DNA from: Perlucidibaca wandonensis
GTDB taxonomy: Bacteria > Pseudomonadota > Gammaproteobacteria > Pseudomonadales > Moraxellaceae
Direction: 5' to 3'
DNA: 64,000 bases
NCBI RefSeq assembly: GCF_042677145.1
Contig: NZ_JBHTIT010000001.1
Location: 1,736,001-1,800,000 of the forward strand
A model generated the notes under the pieces. That model saw only the letters and a program-made list of their open reading frames with translations. It did no database searches and was not told where the DNA came from. Below are positions 26,367 through 34,447 of the stretch, piece by piece. The first letter of the stretch is position 1. Every line of letters begins with the position of its first letter. Both the position numbers and the translations under genes were made by a program.

Positions 26367-27758
26367 ATGAACCCATCGCTGCCACTTAAAGATAACGCAC
26401 AGGCCATTGTCTGGTTTCGCCACGATTTACGCCTGCATGATCATGCACCATTACGACTCGCCAGCCGCGCTGAGCGATTACTTGCGGTCTATTGTCTGCC
26501 ACCGCATTGGCTGGCGCTGGGGCCAGCGGGTGTGCCACGTATTGGTGTGCATCGCCTTGCATATCTTGGCCAAGCATTAGGCGCGCTTGATACCTCGCTT
26601 CGTGCCTTGGGCAATGAGCTGATGATTGTGCTCGCCGAGCCGGTGCAAGCGCTCGGCGATATCAGCCGAGCCTTAGGTGAAGCACCGATTTTTGTGCATG
26701 CCCATCCCGACTGGGAAGAACGCGAGGCCATTGCGAAGTTGCAGGCAAGCGGCGTAACAGTGCAGGCTGTGCACGGCGGCGGTCTGTTTGACCCCGATGA
26801 TTTGCCGTTTGCGCTTGAGCCATTTCCAGTGCCATTCACGCGTTTTCGCAAACTCATTGAGACCGCACAATGGCCAAGTGTGGCTCCGCTGGCTGCACCA
26901 ACGGCACTGCCACCATCCGCTGAGTTGCCCGCAGATTTTTATGCTCAGGCACGCGAACAGGTTGCGGCTTTATTGCATTCACACAGCGCATCGGCACAGC
27001 AGTGTTCAACCGCCACCCGTAGCGCATTGCCTTATACCGAGCCTGCCTGGCAGGGCAGCGAGACCGCTGGACTGGCGCATCTGGCGCGCTATTTCAGCAG
27101 CGGTCTCGTGGCCGATTACAAAACCACGCGCAACGGCTTGTTAGGCAGCGATTATTCGAGCAAATGGTCGCCGTGGCTGGCTGTGGGCAGTCTCTCGGTG
27201 CGCGAAATTGAAGTACAACGACTGGCCTATGAGGCGCGCTTAGGCGCCAATGACGGTAGCTATTGGCTCTGGTTTGAGCTGCTCTGGCGCGAGTATTTTC
27301 AGCTACTGATGTGGCGCTATGGCCGGCGCTGCTTCAGCCGGAGTGGCATCCAAAATCAGCTCTCGCACAGCAGCGCAAAAGCACGTCATAACCCTGCTGC
27401 TTTTGCTGCTTGGTGCCAAGGTAATACTGGTTGCGACTGGGTCGATGCCGCCATGCGCGAACTCGCCGCCAGCGGCTATATGGGCAATCGCATGCGGCAA
27501 AATGTCGCCAGTTATTTGATTCACGACTTAGCGCTAGACTGGCGCTTGGGTGCAGCGTGGTTTGAGCATCAGCTCATCGATTTCGATGTCGCCAGCAACC
27601 AAGGCAACTGGCTCTACCTCGCTGGCGCCGGTACCGATCCGCGCAGCGATCGTCGCTTCAGCCCATCACGCCAAGCCGCTATGTATGACCCCGATGGCGC
27701 TTATCAGCGCTATTGGTTATCCGAACGACATCATTCCGATCAGGAGCACATGCGATGA
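26367..27758 (+). CDS. Cryptochrome-DASH-type photolyase
   Basis: FAD and antenna-chromophore protein of 463 residues. The N-terminal photolyase alpha/beta domain starts at IVWFRHDLRLHDHAPL; the FAD-binding helical domain contains WLAVGSLSVREIE, LLWREYFQLLMWRYG, GNRMRQNVASYL and DFDVASNQGNWLYLAG. The GAGTDPRSDRRF and AAMYDPDGAYQRYWL ending resembles the DASH branch more than CPD photolyases. DASH proteins repair CPDs in single-stranded DNA and may signal in blue light. The stop overlaps the next gene by four bases (ATGA). Confidence 0.8.
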   Translation: MNPSLPLKDNAQAIVWFRHDLRLHDHAPLRLASRAERLLAVYCLPPHWLALGPAGVPRIGVHRLAYLGQALGALDTSLRALGNELMIVLAEPVQALGDISRALGEAPIFVHAHPDWEEREAIAKLQASGVTVQAVHGGGLFDPDDLPFALEPFPVPFTRFRKLIETAQWPSVAPLAAPTALPPSAELPADFYAQAREQVAALLHSHSASAQQCSTATRSALPYTEPAWQGSETAGLAHLARYFSSGLVADYKTTRNGLLGSDYSSKWSPWLAVGSLSVREIEVQRLAYEARLGANDGSYWLWFELLWREYFQLLMWRYGRRCFSRSGIQNQLSHSSAKARHNPAAFAAWCQGNTGCDWVDAAMRELAASGYMGNRMRQNVASYLIHDLALDWRLGAAWFEHQLIDFDVASNQGNWLYLAGAGTDPRSDRRFSPSRQAAMYDPDGAYQRYWLSERHHSDQEHMR

Positions 27759-28504
27759 ATACCACATGGATTACCGGCGCTGCCGGCACAGTCGGCTCGG
27801 CCCTCGCCGAAAGCTTAGCGGCAAAAGGCCATCGTTTAGTACTAACCGGTCGCGATGCCGAGCGCCTACAAACGCTGGCCGATCGACTCGATACGCCCTG
27901 CCATATTGCCGCTGGCGATGTGGCTGAGCCGGGCGTGGCCGCCGACTTACGCGTTAGCGCCGAAGCTGCCATGGGGCCCATCACTGGCTTTGCCCATTGC
28001 GTAGGCTCGACGTTTATTAAGCCGTTGCACCTCACGCGCGAGGCCGATTTTGAGGCCGTGATGAAGCATAATTTTTACTCGGCGGCCTACTGCCTAAAAG
28101 CCTTTGTCGATGGCGCGCGCAAACATCGCGAGCCCTCGGCGGCTGTTTTGGTCGGCTCATTGGTGGCACATGCCGGCTTTCCTAATCATGAAGCCATCGG
28201 TAGCGCCAAGGCTGCCGTCGCCGGGCTCGCGCTGAGCACCGCGGCGACTTATGCCGACAAAGGCATACGCGTCAATTGCGTGCACCCGGCCCTAGTCGTG
28301 TCGCCACTGGCAGGACGCCTGACCGACAGCGACGAAGCCATCGCGCGCAATAGCAAACCTAACCCTATGCAGCGCATCGGCCGCGGCCCTGATATTGCCG
28401 GGCTGATGGCGTTTTTACTGAGCGATGAGGCGAGCTGGATCACCGGCCAAAATATTAATATCGATGGTGGCCAAGCACTAATTCATCCGCTACCACGCGG
28501 CTAA
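27755..28504 (+). CDS. SDR-family protein lacking the catalytic tyrosine
   Basis: A 249-residue short-chain dehydrogenase-like protein: TGAAGTVGSALAE cofactor loop, a GSLVAHAG segment at the Ser position, and NIDGGQ near the C-terminus. The usual YxxxK is replaced by IGSAK, so the catalytic Tyr is an Ile while the Lys is kept. The ATG at 27755 is chosen because AGGAG lies 8 bases upstream and it overlaps the photolyase stop. It belongs to the photolyase operon. Either an atypical mechanism or a non-catalytic cofactor-binding role is possible. Confidence 0.75.
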   Translation: MNTTWITGAAGTVGSALAESLAAKGHRLVLTGRDAERLQTLADRLDTPCHIAAGDVAEPGVAADLRVSAEAAMGPITGFAHCVGSTFIKPLHLTREADFEAVMKHNFYSAAYCLKAFVDGARKHREPSAAVLVGSLVAHAGFPNHEAIGSAKAAVAGLALSTAATYADKGIRVNCVHPALVVSPLAGRLTDSDEAIARNSKPNPMQRIGRGPDIAGLMAFLLSDEASWITGQNINIDGGQALIHPLPRG

Positions 28505-28600
28505 TATAGGCGAGTGATTCAACGCTAAACTCAGCACACATTAGCCCATGCACCGCTATTTGCCGGTAGCATGGACGCTTTCGCGCCACCGGAGTCTTCA

Positions 28601-30058
28601 ATGACCACACTGAATTTGCACCGCGTATTGCCACTGAAACGCTCCTTGGTGGAAGTCTTTCGCTACCTACGCGATTTCGACAATATCGAGCAATGGGACC
28701 CGGGCGTATTTAGCGCTGAGCGCGAGGCCACGAGCTCAACACAGGAGCTCGAAAGCACCCACGGCGATTCAGTATCTCGCTCTGGGCTGAGCAAGCCGTC
28801 CTTCGCGTTGCAACTCAATGTCATGGGCCGCTCTGTGCCCATGCGCTACACACTCGACATTTGCGAGCCACCATCAGAGCAAGGTCAGGCACGCCTAGTG
28901 CTCACCGGCATTGGCGATGGCTTTACTGCTGTCGATACGCTCGCGCTGAGCGCCACTAGCGCGAACGAATGCACGCTAGATTATCGCGCCGACATCACCA
29001 CTGCAGATGTCCCGAGCTTACTCATGCCCGTGTTGAATTGGTGGGGCAGCCGCCTTAGCGATGCCGCGATGAACGGCCTCAAAGGCGCGCTAGAAAATGA
29101 CGGGCCCTCGCAGCCCGGCGCCCTAGCACGACTAGCCGAGCGCTTAGTCTTACCCGGCATGATCAACTACACCCGCCGCGGCTATCGCAAGATGCCCTCG
29201 CGTGGCCTCTCGCGCTACCTCGATGGCCGACGCGTTGGCATTAGCGGTGTGACATCCGGTTTAGGGCTGGCTTGCGCGCAACAGTTGGCGCGATTGGGAG
29301 CCGACTTAGTGTTGATCGGCCGCGGAGCTGAGCGCTTAGCGCAAGCAGCGGAAAGCATACGCCCGTGGGCCAGCCACGCCATCGACATTCAATGCATTGA
29401 GGCTGAGCTCTCCAACATCGCCAGCACGCGCGCGCTCAGCCAGCAGCTATTGGCGCTTGAGCGGCCATTAGATGTCTGGATCAATAACGCCGGCGCGCTA
29501 TTCGATTCACAAGCGCTTACTAGCGATGGCCTAGAGCGCACCATGGCGGTGAATTTCGTCGCGCCCGCGCTGCTCACTCAAGCTCTCGCGCCAATGCTCG
29601 CCGCACGTGGCGGCCGCATCATTCAAGTCGTCTCCGGTGGGCTCTACACACAAGGCATTCGGCTCGATGACATGGCCTTCGCCAATGAGCCCTTTAACGG
29701 CCCCCAAGCCTATGCCCGAGCCAAACGCGCTTTGCTCGATGTTAGCCAGTACTGGGCCACGCAACATCGTGGCCTAGGCCTGCACACCATGCATCCCGGC
29801 TGGGCCGCAACGCCTGGCGTGGCCAGCGCCCTGCCCGACTTCAATCAGCGCATGGGCAAATGGCTACGCAACGCGCGCCAAGGCAGCGACACCGCCGTCT
29901 GGCTCGCCAGCCATCCCGTGTTTGCACAAGGCCAACACAGCGGTGAGTTTTGGTTTGATCGCGCCCGCCGCCCCGGCGCACTACTGCCCAACACCGCCAG
30001 CAGCGAAACCGACGTGCAAGCATTAATTTCTTGGTATGAAGAACAGATTTCTGTCTAG
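28601..30058 (+). CDS. SRPBCC-SDR fusion protein
   Basis: A 485-residue two-domain protein. Residues 1 to about 145 look like an SRPBCC (START/Bet v1) hydrophobic-ligand domain (LPLKRSLVEVFRYLRDFDN, EQWDPG, FTAVDTLALSA). Residues about 205-485 are an SDR with TSGLGLACAQQLARLG, NNAGALFD, an intact YARAK catalytic pair and HPGWAATPG. The ATG at 28601 has GGAG six bases upstream; an ATG 30 bases earlier is less likely. The fusion suggests reduction or oxidation of a bulky lipid-like molecule held by the first domain. It is last in the flavoprotein-photolyase-SDR run, 96 bases after the SDR. Confidence 0.7.
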   Translation: MTTLNLHRVLPLKRSLVEVFRYLRDFDNIEQWDPGVFSAEREATSSTQELESTHGDSVSRSGLSKPSFALQLNVMGRSVPMRYTLDICEPPSEQGQARLVLTGIGDGFTAVDTLALSATSANECTLDYRADITTADVPSLLMPVLNWWGSRLSDAAMNGLKGALENDGPSQPGALARLAERLVLPGMINYTRRGYRKMPSRGLSRYLDGRRVGISGVTSGLGLACAQQLARLGADLVLIGRGAERLAQAAESIRPWASHAIDIQCIEAELSNIASTRALSQQLLALERPLDVWINNAGALFDSQALTSDGLERTMAVNFVAPALLTQALAPMLAARGGRIIQVVSGGLYTQGIRLDDMAFANEPFNGPQAYARAKRALLDVSQYWATQHRGLGLHTMHPGWAATPGVASALPDFNQRMGKWLRNARQGSDTAVWLASHPVFAQGQHSGEFWFDRARRPGALLPNTASSETDVQALISWYEEQISV

Positions 30059-30118
30059 TCGAGCGGCATCGTGCTTGCTACACTGCGCGCCTGCATTTCG
30101 GCGTCAAGCCACTCGTGC

Positions 30119-30195
30119 GGGCCTGTAGCTCAGTTGGTTAGAGCAGAGGACTCATAATCCTTTGGTCGTCGGTTCAAGTCCGACCGGGCCCACCA
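30119..30195 (+). tRNA. tRNA with CAT anticodon, most likely tRNA-Ile2 (k2C34)
   Basis: A 77-base cloverleaf with encoded CCA: acceptor GGGCCTG/CGGGCCC, D-arm GCTC/GAGC, anticodon stem GAGGA/TCCTT with loop CTCATAA, T-arm GTCGG/CCGAC. The CAT anticodon could be Met or Ile2. Base pairs C4-G69 and C5-G68 in the acceptor are the known TilS determinants of tRNA-Ile2 and are present, so lysidine-modified Ile decoding AUA is favoured over elongator Met. The gene is intact although its 3' half serves as an integration site. Confidence 0.85.
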
Positions 30196-30198
30196 ATT
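30151..30198 (+). repeat. att core copy 1 (3' half of the tRNA gene)
   Basis: A 48-base segment from the anticodon loop to three bases past the CCA, identical to copies at 43947-43994 and 48799-48846. This is the left attachment site of the inovirus. Confidence 0.93.
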
Positions 30199-30254
30199 AA
30201 ATCAATCGCTTGAGTGGCAAGTAGCCATCAAAGTAGATACTAAACCTCTGCACC

Positions 30255-30272
30255 TGCCAACGAAGTGTCAAC
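30255..30272 (+). repeat. Candidate integrase arm-site pair, inovirus left end
   Basis: TGCCAACGAAGTGTCAAC: two heptamers (TGYCAAC) at an 11-base period, 56 bases inside att copy 1. The right end of the prophage has TGTCAACAAAGTGTCAAC at 43824, identical at 16 of 18 bases and in the same orientation. Confidence 0.55.
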
Positions 30273-30313
30273 CGCATCAAATGTTTTTTTACTCTTTGAC
30301 GTGTTGTGAATAG

Positions 30314-30979
30314 TCATGGCTTATTTGCCAGAAGGAACGTAGCCTGCTCATAATGTTTCATCCAGTTAGCGACATCACGCGATCTCAGCATCACAAGCTT
30401 ATTTATCATCTCAATGTCATCAGCAAGATTTCTTGAGAAAATCGGCTCGTGATGCGCAATGCGATTCCTCAACAGTCGTATCTGCTCCAAGCTGTCATAA
30501 GCTGACTTTCGAATAGTGCGGATAGGATCAGCCAATGGGGCATTGAGCATGACACTTCGCAAATGTACATCCCAAAGACGAACATCATGACGGCTAGTAA
30601 ACATTTTTTGCCAGAAGATGAACTTGAGTTCAGGAATAACTTTGCCGACAGTGGTCACACCTTTACGTGCCATCTGAAGGTCTTTGACCTGACAATATCC
30701 CTTTGCCGCAGCCGGCAAGCTTCGCTCAAATGTCACTTCCCACGGCCAATTCGCTCCGTAGGTAGCGACCAAAACATCAGATACTGCGTTGCGGATAACA
30801 ACCTCACAGATGTGAAGAGGTAATAAAAGTGCTGCTGACATCTGGGCATTCCATGCATACAGGTGCAATGCAGACGGATCAGCAGGCAACGACCATTTAG
30901 CCTCTCTTTCGTAGGTACTCATACGAGCAGTCGAAAGCGCCTGCCTAACTGCCTCAATTTCACTTACCGTTGACACCAT
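30314..30979 (-). CDS. Abi_2-family (AbiD/F-like) HEPN protein
   Basis: A 221-residue protein resembling the Abi-like family (PF07751): PLHICEVVIRNAVSDVL in the middle and the HEPN-type R-x4-H motif in LLRNRIAHHEPIF (about residues 170-183). Members of the family abort phage infection, probably as RNases. It is the first cargo gene inside the left att, where it may exclude competing phages. The N-terminus is amphipathic and has no signal peptide. A domain-level call; activity is inferred. Confidence 0.75.
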   Translation of the reverse strand: MVSTVSEIEAVRQALSTARMSTYEREAKWSLPADPSALHLYAWNAQMSAALLLPLHICEVVIRNAVSDVLVATYGANWPWEVTFERSLPAAAKGYCQVKDLQMARKGVTTVGKVIPELKFIFWQKMFTSRHDVRLWDVHLRSVMLNAPLADPIRTIRKSAYDSLEQIRLLRNRIAHHEPIFSRNLADDIEMINKLVMLRSRDVANWMKHYEQATFLLANKP

Positions 30980-30999
30980 CTGCTTTGTTACCTTAAGCT

Positions 31000-31090
31000 A
31001 ACTTAACTAGCCACGGGACTTGCGGGCGAAAGCCTCCCCCCGAGGACAGACGAAGAGAATTGTAAAGAACCCGCATATAGCGGGTTTTTT
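31000..31090 (+). ncRNA. Possible small structured RNA ending in a terminator
   Basis: Between two leftward genes the plus strand holds GGGCGAAAGCCT, a short GNRA-type hairpin, then a C-rich stretch and a terminator. TGCGGG (31021-31026) can pair with CCCGCA (31070-31075), which is also the terminator's left arm, so two exclusive folds are possible. The layout recalls phage antisense RNAs of the C4 type, but I cannot confirm the family. Confidence 0.3.
31068..31090 (+). terminator. Rho-independent terminator, plus strand, in prophage cargo
   Basis: AACCCGC / GCGGGTT stem with a 5-base loop (ATATA) and a six-T tail. There is no plus-strand protein gene upstream for over a kilobase, which implies a short non-coding transcript. 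Confidence 0.7.
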
Positions 31091-31270
31091 ATTGCCTATC
31101 AATAACTTACGGCACGCCAAACGGATCTATCTACCCGCAAGGGCGATTGCTAAGTTGCCTTTATGAGCAAAAAAAGGCAACCCCCCATGCATTACAGCAT
31201 GCCAGAGAGACCCATCAGATCTTACTCAAGCTCGGACGCAAGGTGTCTTGTAAAACAAGCGTCTCTTCTA
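31091..31270. other. Gap without a convincing gene
   Basis: It contains an 8-base inverted repeat TTGCCTTT/AAAGGCAA (31155-31162 and 31173-31180), possibly the end of the leftward HTH-peptidase transcript. A 40-codon plus-strand frame from 31163 has no ribosome site or recognisable features. Confidence 0.4.
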
Positions 31271-32476
31271 TCACTTATGGGGTGAGCTGAACTTTAAGAT
31301 ATTGTCACCGCGAGGAGATGGCTCGCCATCTGTACTAGCACTTATCTTAGGTTTTAGAGAAAGCTCCAACACACTTGCCTTCGGAAGGCTAAGTGACCCA
31401 AATGGCAGTCCAAGCAAGCCCTCCACATCACGCGCGGACAACCCAGTCAATGAGGGTAATGCATCAGCTCTCACAACCCCTTCCTGCTCAAGAAGCTCAA
31501 CAGTACGACGCAGTAGCCGTGGCGTCTCCGGCTCTCGGTCTTCATCATTAGGCTCCTGCTTATTGCCCCACTTTGCAGACCTAAGCTTGATCAATCTTAG
31601 GTAGTCAGCATCGCCAATAATACCTAAAGCAACAAGCCGCATAATCATTGCCGCAACAGAGACACCCCATCTCCTCTTTAGAAAGAGCAAGCCTTGTAAT
31701 GAGACAGGTGATGACACCTCAGCCGCAAAGCCGCGACTTGGCAATAAAAAAGCACCGGCGAAGCGATGCGCTTGTTGCTCCATGAGCTTGTGCGCAGCAG
31801 GGTCAACTGGCGCTTCAATATGCTTATGCAAAACAAGATGGCCAAGCTCATGCGCAGCATCAAAACGGCTACGATATGCATTGCCTTTATCAGCACACAA
31901 CAGCACCAATGGTCGCCCAGTAGCACTCCATGCAGATAAACCTTCGATTCGCGGAGTCCCTGTCTCCTCTCTGGCAACAAGCACACCTGCACTTTCTAAT
32001 AGCAGCAAAACATCTGCTACAGGGCCATTCTTTAAGCCCCATTGTGTACGGCACCGTTCGGCGGCATCTTCAATATCTGCATTAGTAATATCACTTAGCT
32101 TTTCGTAAGGCACTGATGGCAGATTGACCTGTGGATAATCCACATACTGTTCAAGCTGCTGGGATATCTCATCAAGCCACTCTACTCGTGCACGTAAAAT
32201 AGAGCGCTCTGCTTTCATAGGCGCAATACTTCCTCGAAAGTACGGTTTGGAGACAGCCTCAAAAATAGGACGAGTGAGCCACTCAGGACTGACTCTCAGC
32301 TCCTCAGCCAAACGACACAACACATCACCGCTTGGAAGTTGAGCCCCATTTCTCCAGCGACTAATCGTAGTAGCCGTAACTCCAGCTCTGGCAGATAACT
32401 CGACAGCAGAGAAGCCGCGTGCCGCCAGTGCCTGATCCAGTCTTGCTGGGATGAAGTTTCCAATTGAACGACTCAT
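31271..32476 (-). CDS. HTH-XRE protein with ImmA/IrrE-type (M78) metallopeptidase domain
   Basis: A 401-residue protein. Residues about 8-62 form an XRE helix-turn-helix (ALAARGFSAVELSARAGVT, TISRWRNG); about 185-260 is an M78 peptidase domain with the zinc-binding HELGH in FDAAHELGHLVLHK. ImmA/IrrE proteins cleave repressors or antitoxins. It starts inside the last codons of the upstream unknown gene (ATGA overlap), so the pair is one unit, resembling regulatory or toxin-antitoxin modules on mobile elements. The C-terminal 120 residues are Ser/Glu-rich and not recognised. Confidence 0.8.
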   Translation of the reverse strand: MSRSIGNFIPARLDQALAARGFSAVELSARAGVTATTISRWRNGAQLPSGDVLCRLAEELRVSPEWLTRPIFEAVSKPYFRGSIAPMKAERSILRARVEWLDEISQQLEQYVDYPQVNLPSVPYEKLSDITNADIEDAAERCRTQWGLKNGPVADVLLLLESAGVLVAREETGTPRIEGLSAWSATGRPLVLLCADKGNAYRSRFDAAHELGHLVLHKHIEAPVDPAAHKLMEQQAHRFAGAFLLPSRGFAAEVSSPVSLQGLLFLKRRWGVSVAAMIMRLVALGIIGDADYLRLIKLRSAKWGNKQEPNDEDREPETPRLLRRTVELLEQEGVVRADALPSLTGLSARDVEGLLGLPFGSLSLPKASVLELSLKPKISASTDGEPSPRGDNILKFSSPHK

Positions 32477-33108
32477 GATTTATCCGAGTGCTCCATTATT
32501 TTGACACCAGCCTTCAGCCTAGGAACCGCACTATCAACAACAGATTCGAGTTGCTGATAACGCTGAATAAAAACACTGAGTGGCTCTAAGAATATTGGAT
32601 TTCGCAAATCCATAGTGTCGTCAGGGACAACTATGTAGGCTGTTGCAGGACTCATGGCAGTGCCACTTCCTTGCGTAACCAAAAATGCTGTTATCTCTGC
32701 TATCGGAGTATCCACAGGACTCCAAAAATCATACTGGACTATTGCTGCTATTTTTTTGTTCGGAAGACACAGCTTAATCTTGGACTTACTACGCCTCGAA
32801 TTATCCCACTTACCATAATTCATGTGTACTCGCCCCAGAGTCGCAACATTAACTCGGCCAAATACAATGCCATTGCCGCGCAGAGGATTATGCGTAATGC
32901 CCGTGTCATCGAACGCATGCACAACGGCTTCATTCAAAGCAAAGTGTCGGTGATGACCGACAACCGAGTTACGGTGCCCTTCAGCTACCGTGTCGCCTAT
33001 TTGCTGCGCTTTCTCGAGCGCGGCGGGGTAATGCCTTTCAAAATTGAGGATAAACTCTCTAGGGATAGAGTCCGTCAAGATTTTTCCGATAGCTTCTTTG
33101 CTCTTCAT
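32473..33108 (-). CDS. Unknown protein paired with the HTH-M78 peptidase
   Basis: A 211-residue soluble protein without signal peptide or recognised domain. It begins MKSKEAIGKILTD, has a His/Asn-rich stretch (EGHRNSVVGHHRHFALNE) near residues 43-60 and ends in HSDKS. An in-frame GTG 72 bases upstream would add 24 residues, but the ATG at 33108 gives a more natural N-terminus. The four-base overlap with the downstream peptidase suggests fixed stoichiometry, as for a toxin or peptidase substrate. No function is assigned. Confidence 0.65.
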   Translation of the reverse strand: MKSKEAIGKILTDSIPREFILNFERHYPAALEKAQQIGDTVAEGHRNSVVGHHRHFALNEAVVHAFDDTGITHNPLRGNGIVFGRVNVATLGRVHMNYGKWDNSRRSKSKIKLCLPNKKIAAIVQYDFWSPVDTPIAEITAFLVTQGSGTAMSPATAYIVVPDDTMDLRNPIFLEPLSVFIQRYQQLESVVDSAVPRLKAGVKIMEHSDKS

Positions 33109-33405
33109 GATCGAATCACCAGCAGATGTCGTGAATACGAATTTACACCATAAAAGTTGTCGCCACAATGGATGTGACACTTAAATTTAGAAGGTGTTCA
33201 TTTTACTCATCTAGGGACGTGTAGCAGTGTTGGCAGCGTCTGCGCGAGTGCCTACTCAGAGCATAGGTGCGTGAATTATCGCTACGCGATTGGTTTAACG
33301 GAGGCAGGGGGTCGCTAGTGTAATGCAAGTGTCACGAGTAGATTCAGCTCAAGAGTCTGTTAAAGATAATCTGGAGCCGTGCATGAACGCCATTCAGTTT
33401 AATAC

Positions 33406-34389
33406 TTAATAGTAAATTGCCTTCCACTGGTTCCATGGATGTTTATGTTCACCAACAATAAGCGTGCAGTCTTGATACTTCTGCGGCAAATTTTCTCGCG
33501 AATAGTTAGAAATCACACTTTCAGGCCACACCCTTTGGCGACCATCGAAAGCAAGCCCTTGCCCAGGAAACCCAATATGGGAAAGATCCATTGAAAGCTC
33601 GCGAAGCGAAGGATCCTCATAAGCAAGTTTATGGGTCAATCTAACCAATAACATACCAATAGCATTGTACTTGTCATCATGTGTTCGCATCTCGTTGTAC
33701 GAGGTAGCTGTTTGAGGGACCTCCGATATGGACGGCCAGCTTTGCCCATCGGCTCCCGTAGCCACACATGGCACAGAGACTTTGGCAGATCGGCCCGAAG
33801 CAAATCCTCCAAGATTTGCCACACAAATAAAATCAATCATCTCCCTAGGATGCTCAACATACGTTGCATCGGCAGCATCAAGAGCACTTCTAATATTCTC
33901 ATAGGGAGTTGAAGAAGCTGCGTTCCAAGAGTGAGCATGGGATAAAATCCCATACAATAAAGGACTAGTTAAATCGAAATATGGCGTGCCAAAGCGAGGC
34001 CTAATTAAACGCCTCAACTTAGCTCCCGTTTTAACGGCTTCTGTTACATGAGCAGCATTAAGAGTTAACTTACACTCGAAGGCTGCCGCAACACCGCCAA
34101 TTAGATAATGCTTCTTTTTTATAAGAATTTGTGGATATGAGGGCCGCAAAACAATTACATCCATTTGAGGGCTACTTTCACCATCAAAGCCCAATATTCT
34201 ACCTTTTGTCACAACCGTATAGCCCTTCGGCAACCATCCCTCCAAAAGAGACCTCCAGTTCTCCTCGCCTTCATCTCCTGCAGTTCCAGGGTCATCAAGT
34301 GCTCTTCGCTGAATTCGGTCATACTCATCTTTTATAGTGTCAGACATCGCCCTAATAAAATCATGTACATCATGATAAGCAGTAGACAT
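33406..34389 (-). CDS. DUF6602-like protein with nuclease-type motif
   Basis: A 327-residue protein resembling DUF6602 proteins. About residues 45-115 carry LPKGYTVVTKGRIL, QMDVIVLRPSYP and AAAFECKLTL; the D...E-x-K spacing fits a PD-(D/E)XK nuclease fold. Such proteins occur in mobile elements and defence loci. It stands alone, 58 bases from the integrase and 297 from the unknown gene. The 225 bases at 33181-33405 show no gene. The nuclease reading is inference from motif spacing. Confidence 0.6.
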   Translation of the reverse strand: MSTAYHDVHDFIRAMSDTIKDEYDRIQRRALDDPGTAGDEGEENWRSLLEGWLPKGYTVVTKGRILGFDGESSPQMDVIVLRPSYPQILIKKKHYLIGGVAAAFECKLTLNAAHVTEAVKTGAKLRRLIRPRFGTPYFDLTSPLLYGILSHAHSWNAASSTPYENIRSALDAADATYVEHPREMIDFICVANLGGFASGRSAKVSVPCVATGADGQSWPSISEVPQTATSYNEMRTHDDKYNAIGMLLVRLTHKLAYEDPSLRELSMDLSHIGFPGQGLAFDGRQRVWPESVISNYSRENLPQKYQDCTLIVGEHKHPWNQWKAIYY

Positions 34390-34447
34390 GAGCTATGCAC
34401 CAAGTAATAAGTTGGAATATCAATAGCTTAAATCAATTAAGCAAATC

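Noticed and set aside
31163..31285. 40-codon plus-strand frame in the cargo gap
   Set aside because: No ribosome site, overlaps the end of the HTH-M78 gene and has no family resemblance.
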